Position numbers and translations under genes: made by a program. A model generated the notes under the pieces. The model was not told the origin of the DNA, did not search any database, and saw only the letters and a program-made list of their open reading frames with translations. Below are positions 9,901 to 17,822 of a stretch of 53,007 nt of DNA, one piece after another. Source of the DNA: Flavobacteriales bacterium (GTDB taxonomy: Bacteria; Bacteroidota; Bacteroidia; UBA10329); NCBI GenBank assembly GCA_021739695.1, contig JAIPBM010000031.1:1-53007 (forward strand). The letters run 5' to 3'. The stretch's first letter is position 1. The number at the start of each line of letters is the position of its first letter.

Positions 9901-11334
9901 GATACCACACTCACACCTCCTTCTCATACAACGCAATGGAATTTTGGTAATGGTGGATCGGCTAATGGCGTTCAATCTGGGACGCTTTATAATGTGAGTG
10001 GCGAATATACCGTTACCATGATCGTAACGACCTCATACGGTTGTTCCGATACTACTCAACGTGTTTACAACGTCATCGGACCGCAAGGGTCCTTCACTAT
10101 TGATGTGGATACCATTTGCCGAGGAGAAGAGATCACCTTTACTCTGCAGGACACAAGTGAGGTTTACAATTTCGTATGGGATTTTGGCGATGGGAATTCT
10201 GCTGAAAATGTGAATCCGATTGCGCATACCTACACCTTCGTTCCGCCTTCTGGACAAACGGTCGGTAAATTGATCGTTTCCGGACTAATGGGCGGTTGTC
10301 CAGACCAATCGACAATTCCAATTTACATCCACGAAGTGGTGGCAGATTTTATCCGAAACGATGGAATTGACACAGCACTATGCTTCCAACCGTTCCCAAT
10401 CACCAATACTTCTCTTAACGCTGATGTATTTTATTGGGATTTCGGATTCGGACCTACCAGCAATGTCGAAAATCCTGGCATTCTCAATTTCCCAGAACCT
10501 GGAACGTACGATGTGCTTTTGGGTGTGAAAAACAATATTTTGGGTTGTAACGACACGATTGTAAAAACGGTTGTGCTGCATCCAATTCCAACGGTAGAAT
10601 CGTTGGGAGATACGATCTGCGAAGGGAACGTAGGTGATCTGCAGGTTCTGAATGTGGAGTCTACTTCCTATTACGTTTGGCATGCCGATGTTGCCGTGGC
10701 CGATTCAAACGCTGTTGCCACTACATCTGCCCCACTTCTAACCACCGACTACGAAGTGCTTGTTTTAGACACGAACGGATGTTCAAATCTTGATACAGCA
10801 ACCATTTTCGTCATCAACCCATTGGTTCTTGCCGATTGGGATACCACCATCGTCATTGGCGATTCAATCTGTCTACCGATTGATGCGGAAGCAGGATTGT
10901 ACATGTTTGAATGGACTCCAACAGATGGCCTCGATTGTGATACATGCGGAAGTCCATGTCTCCAACCTCTCGAAAAAGTGACCTATTCTGTTACAGTGAC
11001 GGACATTCTCGGGTGTTTCACCGCCAACGCAGATTACACGGTAGACATCTACCCAGAAACCTTCTTGGCCATGCCAACTACATTTACACCGAACGGAGAT
11101 GGTGCGAACGACATCATTTCGTTGGAAGGATGGGGAATAAAGGAATTATTGGAATTCAGAATTTTTGACCGCTGGGGCGAAGAAATCTTTATGACCACGG
11201 ATAAAGATCAAGGTTGGGATGGTTATTACAAAGGTGTGCTTCAGAACAATGATGTTTACGCTTACAAGATTCGCGCATATACTTGGCGCGATGAACTGAA
11301 AACCTTGGAAGGCTACATCAATTTGATGCGTTAA
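6979..11334 (+). CDS. Giant PKD-repeat surface protein, T9SS type B
   Basis: This protein of about 1451 aa has a signal peptide (KRTLLFWLLLMFWGLGFNAF then SQ), which favours the ATG at 6979 over one 60 bp upstream. The body is a chain of about 14 PKD-type beta-sandwich repeats, recognised by recurring WDFGDG-like cores (for example FWDFGDGATATLQNP and IIWDFGDGTTSTDPDPLHTY). Some blades are degenerate. The C-terminus carries TTFTPNGDGAND, FRIFDRWGEEIF and GWDGYYKG, the gliding-motility-associated (CHU_C, type B) sorting domain. It is expected to be exported by T9SS and act as an adhesin or matrix protein. The PorP/SprF gene nearby is a plausible dedicated partner. Confidence 0.93.
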   Translation: MKRTLLFWLLLMFWGLGFNAFSQTANITQGCAPLAINFTAPAGSGPSHFWDFGDGATATLQNPQNTFTDPGTYVVEYHATAAGPVIGTVTINIYDQPIPAYTATPETGCAPLNVSFDDATVLEAGISITGYTWVFGDGAIASGSSPSHWFTTPGSFYVSLEIQTNMPSCDFTEVYNDAIIVTNGPTVTFTTTPNPATACDPPLNVSFTNNSSSPTTLTYLWDFGNGNTSTDEDPAAQTYSQNGNYVVTLTATDPDGCSGTFQRPVTVGAPTTDFNIPDTVCLGATVTMDNLSTAGSYQWVFAAGNTPTVSGQPEPQVIFNTPGLQNVSLTTTSGVCSSTHTVQILVEDPSAEFTSTPSYSCSEPLDIQFTPANSGYAQYLWTFGDSTTSSLVNPLHTYMYNDTNVYALYGMDTLATQLIVISSAGCRDTVQYSDTLWLPTARFFPSVADGCAPLTVTFADSSSSNEDIVSWEWHLGDGTVVTSSDGADQTVTFTQPGHYISYLIIVNAAGCTDTSYNVPTIVGTALSPDFTVDVTTVCPGDPVQFTDQTAMADSIDYWHYYSETNRQFHCFDDPNPTWSYTNETGPMDVTLIVGFNGCYSSTTINDLIQVNGPVAELFFNCECETPFDVAFEDRSHDATDIIWDFGDGTTSTDPDPLHTYAVTGDYTVVLTATNSVTGCPTSYDTAVVHIREIRASIQSDTILCRGVASPFSGAQSQDVYSECWNGYTWQFDDPTMRPITTTNASYPIGFQNSGNVGIRLIVTDINGCKDTANTHVSVYGIDAAFSASDNHICSPNDVDFTDLSTSDTTISSWVWSFGDLSFGSVQNPTHTYNNFIDTMTINMIVSNAVGCVDTAETMITMYSPVSNVSSSPFFANICAGQSVNFTATNYTTGGSSLSFDWDFMDGGSSQLQNPSHQFNDGGTYNVTLNFTEIASGCTGSATRTVNVQDYPQAGFTSDGDTSVVFCNPQNVIFTDTTLTPPSHTTQWNFGNGGSANGVQSGTLYNVSGEYTVTMIVTTSYGCSDTTQRVYNVIGPQGSFTIDVDTICRGEEITFTLQDTSEVYNFVWDFGDGNSAENVNPIAHTYTFVPPSGQTVGKLIVSGLMGGCPDQSTIPIYIHEVVADFIRNDGIDTALCFQPFPITNTSLNADVFYWDFGFGPTSNVENPGILNFPEPGTYDVLLGVKNNILGCNDTIVKTVVLHPIPTVESLGDTICEGNVGDLQVLNVESTSYYVWHADVAVADSNAVATTSAPLLTTDYEVLVLDTNGCSNLDTATIFVINPLVLADWDTTIVIGDSICLPIDAEAGLYMFEWTPTDGLDCDTCGSPCLQPLEKVTYSVTVTDILGCFTANADYTVDIYPETFLAMPTTFTPNGDGANDIISLEGWGIKELLEFRIFDRWGEEIFMTTDKDQGWDGYYKGVLQNNDVYAYKIRAYTWRDELKTLEGYINLMR

Positions 11335-11362
11335 TTCCAATCAGCTTGGCTAATTTCAAAGC

Positions 11363-12250
11363 ATGAAAGAAGGCAAAGCCAGTTTCAGTGCCGAGATCAT
11401 TGCTGCCATGCGGGCCTTAGAATCGCGGAAACCAGAAGCGGAACGAATTTGTTATGATCCTTACGCTCGGTTTCTGATTCGTTCGAAATTCAGGCGCTAT
11501 GCGAAAACCACACTTTTCACCAAACTACTGTATTGGATTGTAGAAAGAAAAGGTTCTGGACTTCCAGCAGGTATTGCCGCCCGAACACGCTACATCGATG
11601 ACCTTGTGAAGTTGGATGTGGCTAATGGCGCTAAGCAGGTGGTAATAATGGGTGCGGGGCTTGACATGCGTGCTTACCGACTGGATGAACTGAAAGACAT
11701 TCCTGTTTTTGAGGTCGACTTTCCGGCCACGCAGGCAATGAAGAAAGATAAATTGAAGTCGATTGAATTGCCTGAACGAAAGCAACTAAGCTACGTTCCT
11801 ATCGATTTCAATAAAGATGAACTTGGTACAGAATTAACCAAAGCGGGCTACAACCCAATGGTCAAAACCCTGTTTCTGTGGGAAGGCGTGACGATGTATT
11901 TGGATGCCAATTCTATTGATGCCACGCTCAATTACATCGCTGCGAAAGCCGCAACGGGAAGCACGCTCTATTTCGACTATCTGTTCTTATCTGTGTTGGA
12001 TGGAAGATGCAATCTACCTGAAGCAATTGGGGTAAGAAAAACCGGTTCTTTTGCAGGGCGAGGAACTGAAAAATACACTTTTGGTATTGAAGAAACGGAA
12101 ATCGGACAATTTCTTGCTGAGCGCGGCCTTCAGCTGCTTGAACACATGACGGGCGAATCACTCAAATCACGCTATTTCCACGGGAAGAACGCCAAGCGAT
12201 ATGTATTCGGCATCTGTGGTTTCGTTCATGCCGAAGTGCCTGCCAAGTAA
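11363..12250 (+). CDS. SAM-dependent methyltransferase, PPM/LCMT-like (TIGR00027 type)
   Basis: This 295-aa protein starts SAEIIAAMRALESRKPE, followed by CYDPYARFLI, the conserved beginning of the TIGR00027/leucine carboxyl methyltransferase-like family. The SAM-binding glycine loop is QVVIMGAGLDMRAYRL, and VFEVDFPATQAMKKDK gives the ribose-binding acidic residue. LWEGVTMYL is the conserved motif after strand 4. The substrates of bacterial members are mostly unknown. It starts 28 bp after the PKD gene and converges with the DUF2490 gene. Confidence 0.85.
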   Translation: MKEGKASFSAEIIAAMRALESRKPEAERICYDPYARFLIRSKFRRYAKTTLFTKLLYWIVERKGSGLPAGIAARTRYIDDLVKLDVANGAKQVVIMGAGLDMRAYRLDELKDIPVFEVDFPATQAMKKDKLKSIELPERKQLSYVPIDFNKDELGTELTKAGYNPMVKTLFLWEGVTMYLDANSIDATLNYIAAKAATGSTLYFDYLFLSVLDGRCNLPEAIGVRKTGSFAGRGTEKYTFGIEETEIGQFLAERGLQLLEHMTGESLKSRYFHGKNAKRYVFGICGFVHAEVPAK

Positions 12251-12262
12251 GCCAATTCGTAA

Positions 12263-13042
12263 TTATCCAATAGGTTGATCTTTCGTTTTTCGAAAATCGA
12301 TGGAATGGGTAAGTGTAATGCGCGCTATATGCGGCACAAAATAGCGGGAAGCAGTCTGTTGCTGGATGTAGGTGAGATAACCGGCTTCTAAGGCCCAAAC
12401 AGGAGAAAATTGAACTTGAACACCACCATATAACCTATTGGAATCTATCAACTGATATGGCTTGAGTTTGGAAGTTTGTAATAGCAGCTCATCGTATACT
12501 TTCAAATACACTTTCACTTTCTTTGCCTCTGGTGTCATTCTTACTTGTAGCTGAATCAGATAACGTAACCTGAAACCGAAACTCAATGGAGCTACCACTT
12601 CCATGAACTCCGTTTCATAATTCTTGAACATTCGCTCTTCTAACTGGTAGCGATGGTTGATGCGTAATCTTCCAAAGTCCTGAAACAGATTCCATTCTTG
12701 ATGCAACCGGATCTCTGACTGCGCGAGAATGTTTCTGTCGTCCTTCTCCAGTACTATGTAATTCATGAAATGAGCAATCCCCATTCCAACATCCATCTCA
12801 TGTTTGAACTTATAATGAACATGGATGCGTGGCAAGAGCGCTTGACTAGACAAAGACGTTGTCTTGAAAGTCCTTCGCTCTGCTTCCACGTGCAAATTGA
12901 TGCGCTCGCTTAACTGTCCCTTGAAATAGTAACGCTGCCAGAGATAGCCCGATTCGGTAAACGTTTGGCGTTGCGCAAAAGAATCGACTATGGAAAACCC
13001 ACCGAAAAGTGCTGCAATAATGACGGAAATCAAAACGCGCAT
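12263..13042 (-). CDS. DUF2490 outer-membrane protein
   Basis: A 259-aa protein with a signal peptide (RVLISVIIAALFGGFSIVDS then FAQ). It has the alternating aromatic strands of a small beta-barrel: LWQRYYFKGQLSERINLHVE, then repeated EWNLFQDFGRLRINHRYQLE-like hairpins. These match DUF2490, a Bacteroidota outer-membrane family of unknown role. It appears to be a single-gene unit; its neighbours are a methyltransferase (convergent) and NDH-2. Confidence 0.8.
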   Translation of the reverse strand: MRVLISVIIAALFGGFSIVDSFAQRQTFTESGYLWQRYYFKGQLSERINLHVEAERRTFKTTSLSSQALLPRIHVHYKFKHEMDVGMGIAHFMNYIVLEKDDRNILAQSEIRLHQEWNLFQDFGRLRINHRYQLEERMFKNYETEFMEVVAPLSFGFRLRYLIQLQVRMTPEAKKVKVYLKVYDELLLQTSKLKPYQLIDSNRLYGGVQVQFSPVWALEAGYLTYIQQQTASRYFVPHIARITLTHSIDFRKTKDQPIG

Positions 13043-13097
13043 CGAACAAAACTAACGGACAATATGGCGAAGTGTGTAACCTGACACACCTGCTTAA

Positions 13098-14369
13098 TCA
13101 GTCCTTGTTTCGCACTATTAGACGTGTGCCCTTATCGAAGTTGATGTAGCTCCATGCCCAGTTGACGAACACCACCAATCTACTACGGAAATCAACCAAA
13201 AGCATCAGATGAACGAACATCCAAGTGAACCACGCGAGCAAACCACCGAAACTGATGAAAGGAAGATCGACCACCGCCAGATTTCGGCCAATGGTGGCCA
13301 TTGTTCCTTTATCAGCATAAACGAACGGAGTCAATTGTTTCTTGATGGCAAGCGCATTCAGGTTCTTGGCCAAATGCGCTCCCTGCTGACCTGCCACAGA
13401 AGCCAACATGGGATGACCGTTCGGTGTTTCTTCTGATTGGATAACGGCCACATCGCCTATGGCATAAATGTTCTCTTTTCCGACCACAGCATTGAAAGCA
13501 TCTGTAACCACACGGTTTCCGCGCGCCATCGTGACATTTAGCCCGTCAACAGGCGCCCCTTTCACTCCTGCCGCCCAAATCAGTGTCTTGCTATTGAACA
13601 CGTGGCGATTTGTAACCACCTCCTTGCCATCATAATCTTTCAGCTGCGTATTCAGCCACACATTCACGTCCATCGACTTGAGGAATTTGGCAGTTTTTTC
13701 AGACGCTATGGTGCTCATATTTACCAAGAGTCGATCGGCAGCTTCCACCAAATGGATCTGCATTTTTCGGATATCCAGATCGGGATAATCTTTCGGAAGA
13801 ATCTGCTTCTTGAGCTCGGCCAAAGCGCCTGCCAATTCTACACCTGTAGGACCTCCACCAACGATCACGAAGCTCATTAGTGCTTCCTGTTCCTGCAAGT
13901 CGCTGGTGTTCAGTGCTTTTTCAAAGTTCCTGAGAATGCGGCTCCGAAGGTTGAGTGATTCGACCAGATTTTTCATCGGCATGCTGTGCTTTTCCACATT
14001 CTCCATCCCGAAGAAATTGGAATCAGCACCTGTTGCCATAACCAGGATGTCGTAATGAATGGTGCCAATGCTTGTCTTCAGGTTTTTGCTCGCATCATCA
14101 ACCAAGAGCACATCGGCCATTCGGAAATGGAAATGCGCTTTTCCTTTGAATATCTTACGAAGTGGATAGGCGATGGAATCGGGTTCGAGACCAGAACTGG
14201 CCACTTGATACATCAAGGGCTGAAAAGTGTGATAATTGTTCTTATCGATGAGCACGATCTGATACAGTTCGCTGTCCAATGCTTTGGCCAATTTAAGGCC
14301 CGCAAAACCACCTCCAATGATCACCACACGTGGTAGATCGATTACCGGAATATTCAACTGTTCTGCCAT
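13098..14369 (-). CDS. Type II NADH dehydrogenase (NDH-2)
   Basis: This 423-aa flavoprotein would oxidise NADH and reduce membrane quinone without pumping protons. The FAD-binding Rossmann loop VVIIGGGFAGLKLAKALD is at residues 16-33. YHTFQPLMYQVASSGLEPDS is the conserved quinone-dehydrogenase signature. FVIVGGGPTGVELAGALAEL is the NADH-binding loop, and ENIYAIGDVAV is the second FAD contact. A hydrophobic stretch near 375-400 (LLAWFTWMFVHLMLLVDF) anchors the C-terminus to the inner membrane. Length and motif order fit full-length NDH-2. Confidence 0.92.
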   Translation of the reverse strand: MAEQLNIPVIDLPRVVIIGGGFAGLKLAKALDSELYQIVLIDKNNYHTFQPLMYQVASSGLEPDSIAYPLRKIFKGKAHFHFRMADVLLVDDASKNLKTSIGTIHYDILVMATGADSNFFGMENVEKHSMPMKNLVESLNLRSRILRNFEKALNTSDLQEQEALMSFVIVGGGPTGVELAGALAELKKQILPKDYPDLDIRKMQIHLVEAADRLLVNMSTIASEKTAKFLKSMDVNVWLNTQLKDYDGKEVVTNRHVFNSKTLIWAAGVKGAPVDGLNVTMARGNRVVTDAFNAVVGKENIYAIGDVAVIQSEETPNGHPMLASVAGQQGAHLAKNLNALAIKKQLTPFVYADKGTMATIGRNLAVVDLPFISFGGLLAWFTWMFVHLMLLVDFRSRLVVFVNWAWSYINFDKGTRLIVRNKD

Positions 14370-14586
14370 AGGGTCAAAGGTAGTTTTCCCTTGAATGCAG
14401 GACGTGAATGGTTGTTAATACAGGCGTTACAATTGTTTGAACTTCAGTTGCTACAAGAAGGCAGAAATAAGCGTATGGCTGCTTCAGATGAACCAATGAA
14501 AGAACACCTGAGAAGCGCTTTTGTGTGACAAGCATCATAGTGCGTCCAAAATGCCGAAGGTAGTTTTGCTGCAAAATGAATTGACC

Positions 14587-15312
14587 ATGCGTGTTCTATC
14601 CCTATTCGTGTCCATCCTACTGCTCACATCAAGCCTAGTGTCTTGTCAACCTATCAAGGAAGGAACCATCGAGCATTTGGAAGCGGCTGGTTTCAACGCG
14701 CTGATGAAGGAAACTCCAGATGCGCAGGTTTTAGACGTGCGAACTCCTGGGGAGTTCAATCGAGGCCATTTGCTTTCGGCCATCAACGTAGATTGGAACG
14801 ATGCAAACTTTGAAACTGGACTTGCCGCGCTTTCTAAAGACCGACCCATTTTCGTTTACTGCCTTTCTGGAGGAAGAAGCAGCAGCGCAGCTAAACGGTT
14901 GCAAAAACTCGGGTTCAATCGTATTTATGATCTGAAAGGTGGCCTACTTGCTTGGCAGAGTAGCAACTTGCCTGTGGCGATGAATGAAGATGCTACAGCT
15001 AACGCCACAGGCCTTAGTGTTGCAGATTACCAACATGAATTGGATTCAGAGCTACCTGTTCTGGTCGATTTCTACGCGCCATGGTGCGGACCTTGCAAAA
15101 AAATGGCGCCCATGTTAGAGGAACTCAGCAGCACCTATTCAAACCGTTTTAAGTTGCTCAAAGTGAATGCAGACGAGAACAAGGAGCTAATGAAAACCCT
15201 TAGCGTAGTCGAAATTCCAACGCTTTTGATCTACCGTAACGACAGCATCACTTGGCAACACATCGGCCTCGTTGAAAAGGAAGAACTGCAGCGAGAACTA
15301 CAGCTCAACTAA
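14587..15312 (+). CDS. Rhodanese-thioredoxin fusion lipoprotein
   Basis: The ATG at 14587 gives a lipoprotein signal peptide (SILLLTSSLVSC), preferable to the longer frame from 14521. Residues about 25-120 form a rhodanese domain (VLDVRTPGEFNRGHL) with active-site loop YCLSGGRSS, catalytic C92. Residues about 130-240 form a thioredoxin domain with WCGPCKKMAP (C167/C170) and the cis-Pro motif EIPTLLIY. The protein should sit in the periplasm on a membrane. Rhodanese transfers sulfane sulfur and thioredoxin reduces disulfides or persulfides, so the fusion may deal with thiosulfate-type sulfur or protein thiols. No partner gene is adjacent. Confidence 0.9.
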   Translation: MRVLSLFVSILLLTSSLVSCQPIKEGTIEHLEAAGFNALMKETPDAQVLDVRTPGEFNRGHLLSAINVDWNDANFETGLAALSKDRPIFVYCLSGGRSSSAAKRLQKLGFNRIYDLKGGLLAWQSSNLPVAMNEDATANATGLSVADYQHELDSELPVLVDFYAPWCGPCKKMAPMLEELSSTYSNRFKLLKVNADENKELMKTLSVVEIPTLLIYRNDSITWQHIGLVEKEELQRELQLN

Positions 15313-15355
15313 GCCTTGTTCAAACAGAAAATTCTCAGAAAATCGAAATCTAGAA

Positions 15356-16312
15356 CTACAGTCCTGCCAACAAGGCAAGTAAGTCCGTTTCTGATATTTC
15401 GGTCATGGTTACTTGCACCACATGATTGGATGTGATGGCGAATTCCTCGTAGTGATAAGCCAGATTTCCTTCAGAATTCATCGCGAAGCAGATCGATTTC
15501 ACTGGTTCTCCTATCGGAACATTGCCCGATTGCTGATTGTAAACCTGCATTATCGAACCGATGTTCGGGAAATAAAGATAGATAACCACGTTGTCGAGGT
15601 TATCCTCTGCCGATTCGTAACTCACGGTGGTAAGCGAATCAGGATTCAAGTTATAGAAGTAATCGCAGTTGATCCAGCCCATCGCAGGAATGGCAAGGTC
15701 ATATCCGATACCTGGCCAACCGAAGGGTCCACCTGTTGAATCTGTGTTTGGAGCAATCCATTCCAAACTATCGATGCCTGCATTGCTACTAACAGCTGAG
15801 GCATTGTCGAACCAATCAAGAATATCTCCCGTTTCTTGACCGAAGAAAACGGACATCTGCGAAACAGGATCTGCGTTAGGTGTTTGCGCCAAATAGACCT
15901 TACCCGGCTTCAAAACCAATTCCTCGCCATCCTTGAATGCCCGCACGCGGATCTCTCCTGCTGTAACCAACATGTTTCCTTGCGCCACCGTAGGAAGTTC
16001 GTAAAGCGCCATGTCCTTTGGTGTGTAGACCTCAATGAGTTTAATGGTGATTGGATAGGAAACATCATTTCCATTGGTGAACATGAAAATGGACGAATCC
16101 AACCAAAGTCGCGTTCCTTGATTGCCGATGATAGGACCGTTTCCTTCTCCATCAATTTCAAATTCCTGTTCCTCTGGACGATTATTATACATGAACTCAT
16201 CTGGGTTCGAATAACTATTGGCTGCAATGCGCTGCTTGCTGCAATCGGTGAAAACGAAGGCCATCACCAACAGCAGGGCTGGCATCAGCAAACGGGCGAT
16301 TCTTGAAGTCAT
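15356..16312 (-). CDS. Hypothetical lipoprotein
   Basis: A 318-aa protein whose signal peptide ends in a lipobox (LVMAFVFTDC), so it is probably lipid-anchored to the envelope. The mature part has many beta-strand-like segments (LWLDSSIFMFTNG, ITIKLIEVYTPKDM, VKSICFAMNSEGNLAY) that resemble surface or periplasmic beta-sandwich lipoproteins of Bacteroidota. I do not recognise a named family. It lies in the same direction as, and just downstream of, the small barrel-like gene at 16334-16852, so the two may be co-transcribed. Confidence 0.75.
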   Translation of the reverse strand: MTSRIARLLMPALLLVMAFVFTDCSKQRIAANSYSNPDEFMYNNRPEEQEFEIDGEGNGPIIGNQGTRLWLDSSIFMFTNGNDVSYPITIKLIEVYTPKDMALYELPTVAQGNMLVTAGEIRVRAFKDGEELVLKPGKVYLAQTPNADPVSQMSVFFGQETGDILDWFDNASAVSSNAGIDSLEWIAPNTDSTGGPFGWPGIGYDLAIPAMGWINCDYFYNLNPDSLTTVSYESAEDNLDNVVIYLYFPNIGSIMQVYNQQSGNVPIGEPVKSICFAMNSEGNLAYHYEEFAITSNHVVQVTMTEISETDLLALLAGL

Positions 16313-16333
16313 TTTTCGGGTGTTTTAGTTGCT

Positions 16334-16852
16334 TTATAAGTACGCTGGACAAGTGGTTCGGTTGCGCGATCGGAACTTGGGAAAATACATCAGACCTACG
16401 TGCACGCTACCTTCCAAAAAGAAAGGATTGTATCGATACTCAGCAAAAGGACGAAGCTGTTTATCCAAGAAAACGAGCCCTCCTCCTACTTCTGCAATGA
16501 AGTTGAGCGGCTTGGCAGCTTTGAAATTCGATTCGTTGTAATTGAACCAATAATTCACACTGCCTCCTGCCAAAACATAAGGGCGCGCGATGGGATGATA
16601 GAATGGAGCGTAATGCAGTTCGAGCCCTCCGCTCACTTCGTGCACCTGATTGAACGAAGGATAATATTGACCTTGCAAAACCACCGACAGACTTTTGATT
16701 ACGTATCCTTCGGCCCTGGCCCCGAAACCCCAACCCTCTGTCTGAAAATTGTAAGATCCACTGACCCCAAAACCAATCTGAACCTGTGCGATGGCCGCTA
16801 CTGAACTCAGCAGCATTCCGAACGATAGCAGCACATATCTAAGCATATTCAT
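16334..16852 (-). CDS. Small outer-membrane beta-barrel-like protein
   Basis: A protein of about 172 aa. The internal ATG at 16852 gives a good signal peptide (MLRYVLLSFGMLLSSVAAIA then Q); the frame is open to 16882. The mature part shows amphipathic strands with Gly and aromatic ends (VQIGFGVSGSYNFQTEGWGF, ELHYAPFYHP, PFAEYRYNPFF), typical of an eight-stranded barrel similar to OmpW/OMP_b-brl families. No specific ligand can be inferred. It is 21 bp upstream of the lipoprotein gene and shares its orientation. Confidence 0.72.
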   Translation of the reverse strand: MNMLRYVLLSFGMLLSSVAAIAQVQIGFGVSGSYNFQTEGWGFGARAEGYVIKSLSVVLQGQYYPSFNQVHEVSGGLELHYAPFYHPIARPYVLAGGSVNYWFNYNESNFKAAKPLNFIAEVGGGLVFLDKQLRPFAEYRYNPFFLEGSVHVGLMYFPKFRSRNRTTCPAYL

Positions 16853-16897
16853 CCGTAGCAAAAGTAGTCTGTGCATTAACACAAGAACTGACTCCGA

Positions 16898-17605
16898 TCA
16901 CTTGCCAGCGAGTTTCATTACTGAAACATGAAATGGCAACACCTTGATGAAATCGTGCTGCCATTCGGCCACAAAACCTTGGTCTTTGAGCATCTTAGCT
17001 GTATCGCGGTTCAGATGGCACCCTTCGGCAAAATGCTTCCACACGGGATTAAGTGCGTTATGAAAGGTTCTGCGCGTTTTCGTTTGCCCGTGAACGTGTT
17101 CTAAAATAATGAGTCGGCCATCGGGTTTCAGCCATTTTCGAAAACTGGCCACCGCCATTTCGGGTTCGGGAATAGTGCAGAGAACCAAGGTACAGACAAT
17201 GGCATCGAATCCTCCTGTAGGCACACGACTCTCCAATTCCTCACTCCCAATGCCTGCCAATACCAACTCGATTTCAGCATCCACAGTTTCCATCTTCAGT
17301 CGCTCCTCTGCATACTTCAGCATGTGTTCAGATGGTTCGCTGGCTAGCACATGGCAGCCTGTGGGATAAAGCTTAAAGTTGATTCCAGTGCCAGAACCTA
17401 CTTCCAGAATATTTCCATGGAGGGGTTGCAGCAATTGCTTGCGGTAGCGCGAAAGCACTTTCTGCTCCATGCTTTCCATGAATGGGTCGTAAAACCGCGC
17501 AAAGAGCTTGGAGTAGAATCCTTCTTTGAGATGGGCGTTTGGGTTGCTCACTGTTCCTTTTGAAGCAAACTTCGGAATAATACAGCTTTGGAATAAACCG
17601 CTCAC
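16898..17605 (-). CDS. Class I SAM-dependent methyltransferase
   Basis: This 235-aa protein carries the Rossmann motif NILEVGSGTGINFKLYP (motif I) and the acidic residue loop CHVLASEPSEHMLKYAEERL. The post-motif FDAIVCTLVLCTIPEPEMAV places it in the Methyltransf_11 group. The frame starts with GTG at 17605; no better ATG is upstream. A late HLNRDTAKMLKDQGF motif is common in small-molecule methyltransferases that resemble UbiE or thiol methyltransferases. The substrate is unknown. About 215 bp of noncoding sequence separate it from the divergent glycosyltransferase gene. Confidence 0.82.
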   Translation of the reverse strand: MSGLFQSCIIPKFASKGTVSNPNAHLKEGFYSKLFARFYDPFMESMEQKVLSRYRKQLLQPLHGNILEVGSGTGINFKLYPTGCHVLASEPSEHMLKYAEERLKMETVDAEIELVLAGIGSEELESRVPTGGFDAIVCTLVLCTIPEPEMAVASFRKWLKPDGRLIILEHVHGQTKTRRTFHNALNPVWKHFAEGCHLNRDTAKMLKDQGFVAEWQHDFIKVLPFHVSVMKLAGK

Positions 17606-17822
17606 GTGTAATTACTTGGTTTCAAAAAGTTTTATCCTGTTGATTGAAACTTCCCTGAATAAATCAACTTGAATATTTTAAGATGATTGTGCGTTTTCAC
17701 TGGCCTTTAATTCCTTCTTGCTGCTGATAGAATTGGCTGGAAAGTTCTGCATTGAGCATGCGTAGTAAAGTATTTCGTTAATTACTTCGAATTTCGCACC
17801 GACCATCCGTCTGCTTCCACCA

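Noticed and set aside
14374-14574. Short minus-strand frame between NDH-2 and the rhodanese gene
   Set aside because: Composition and lack of start context look random, and it overlaps the leader of the rhodanese-thioredoxin gene.
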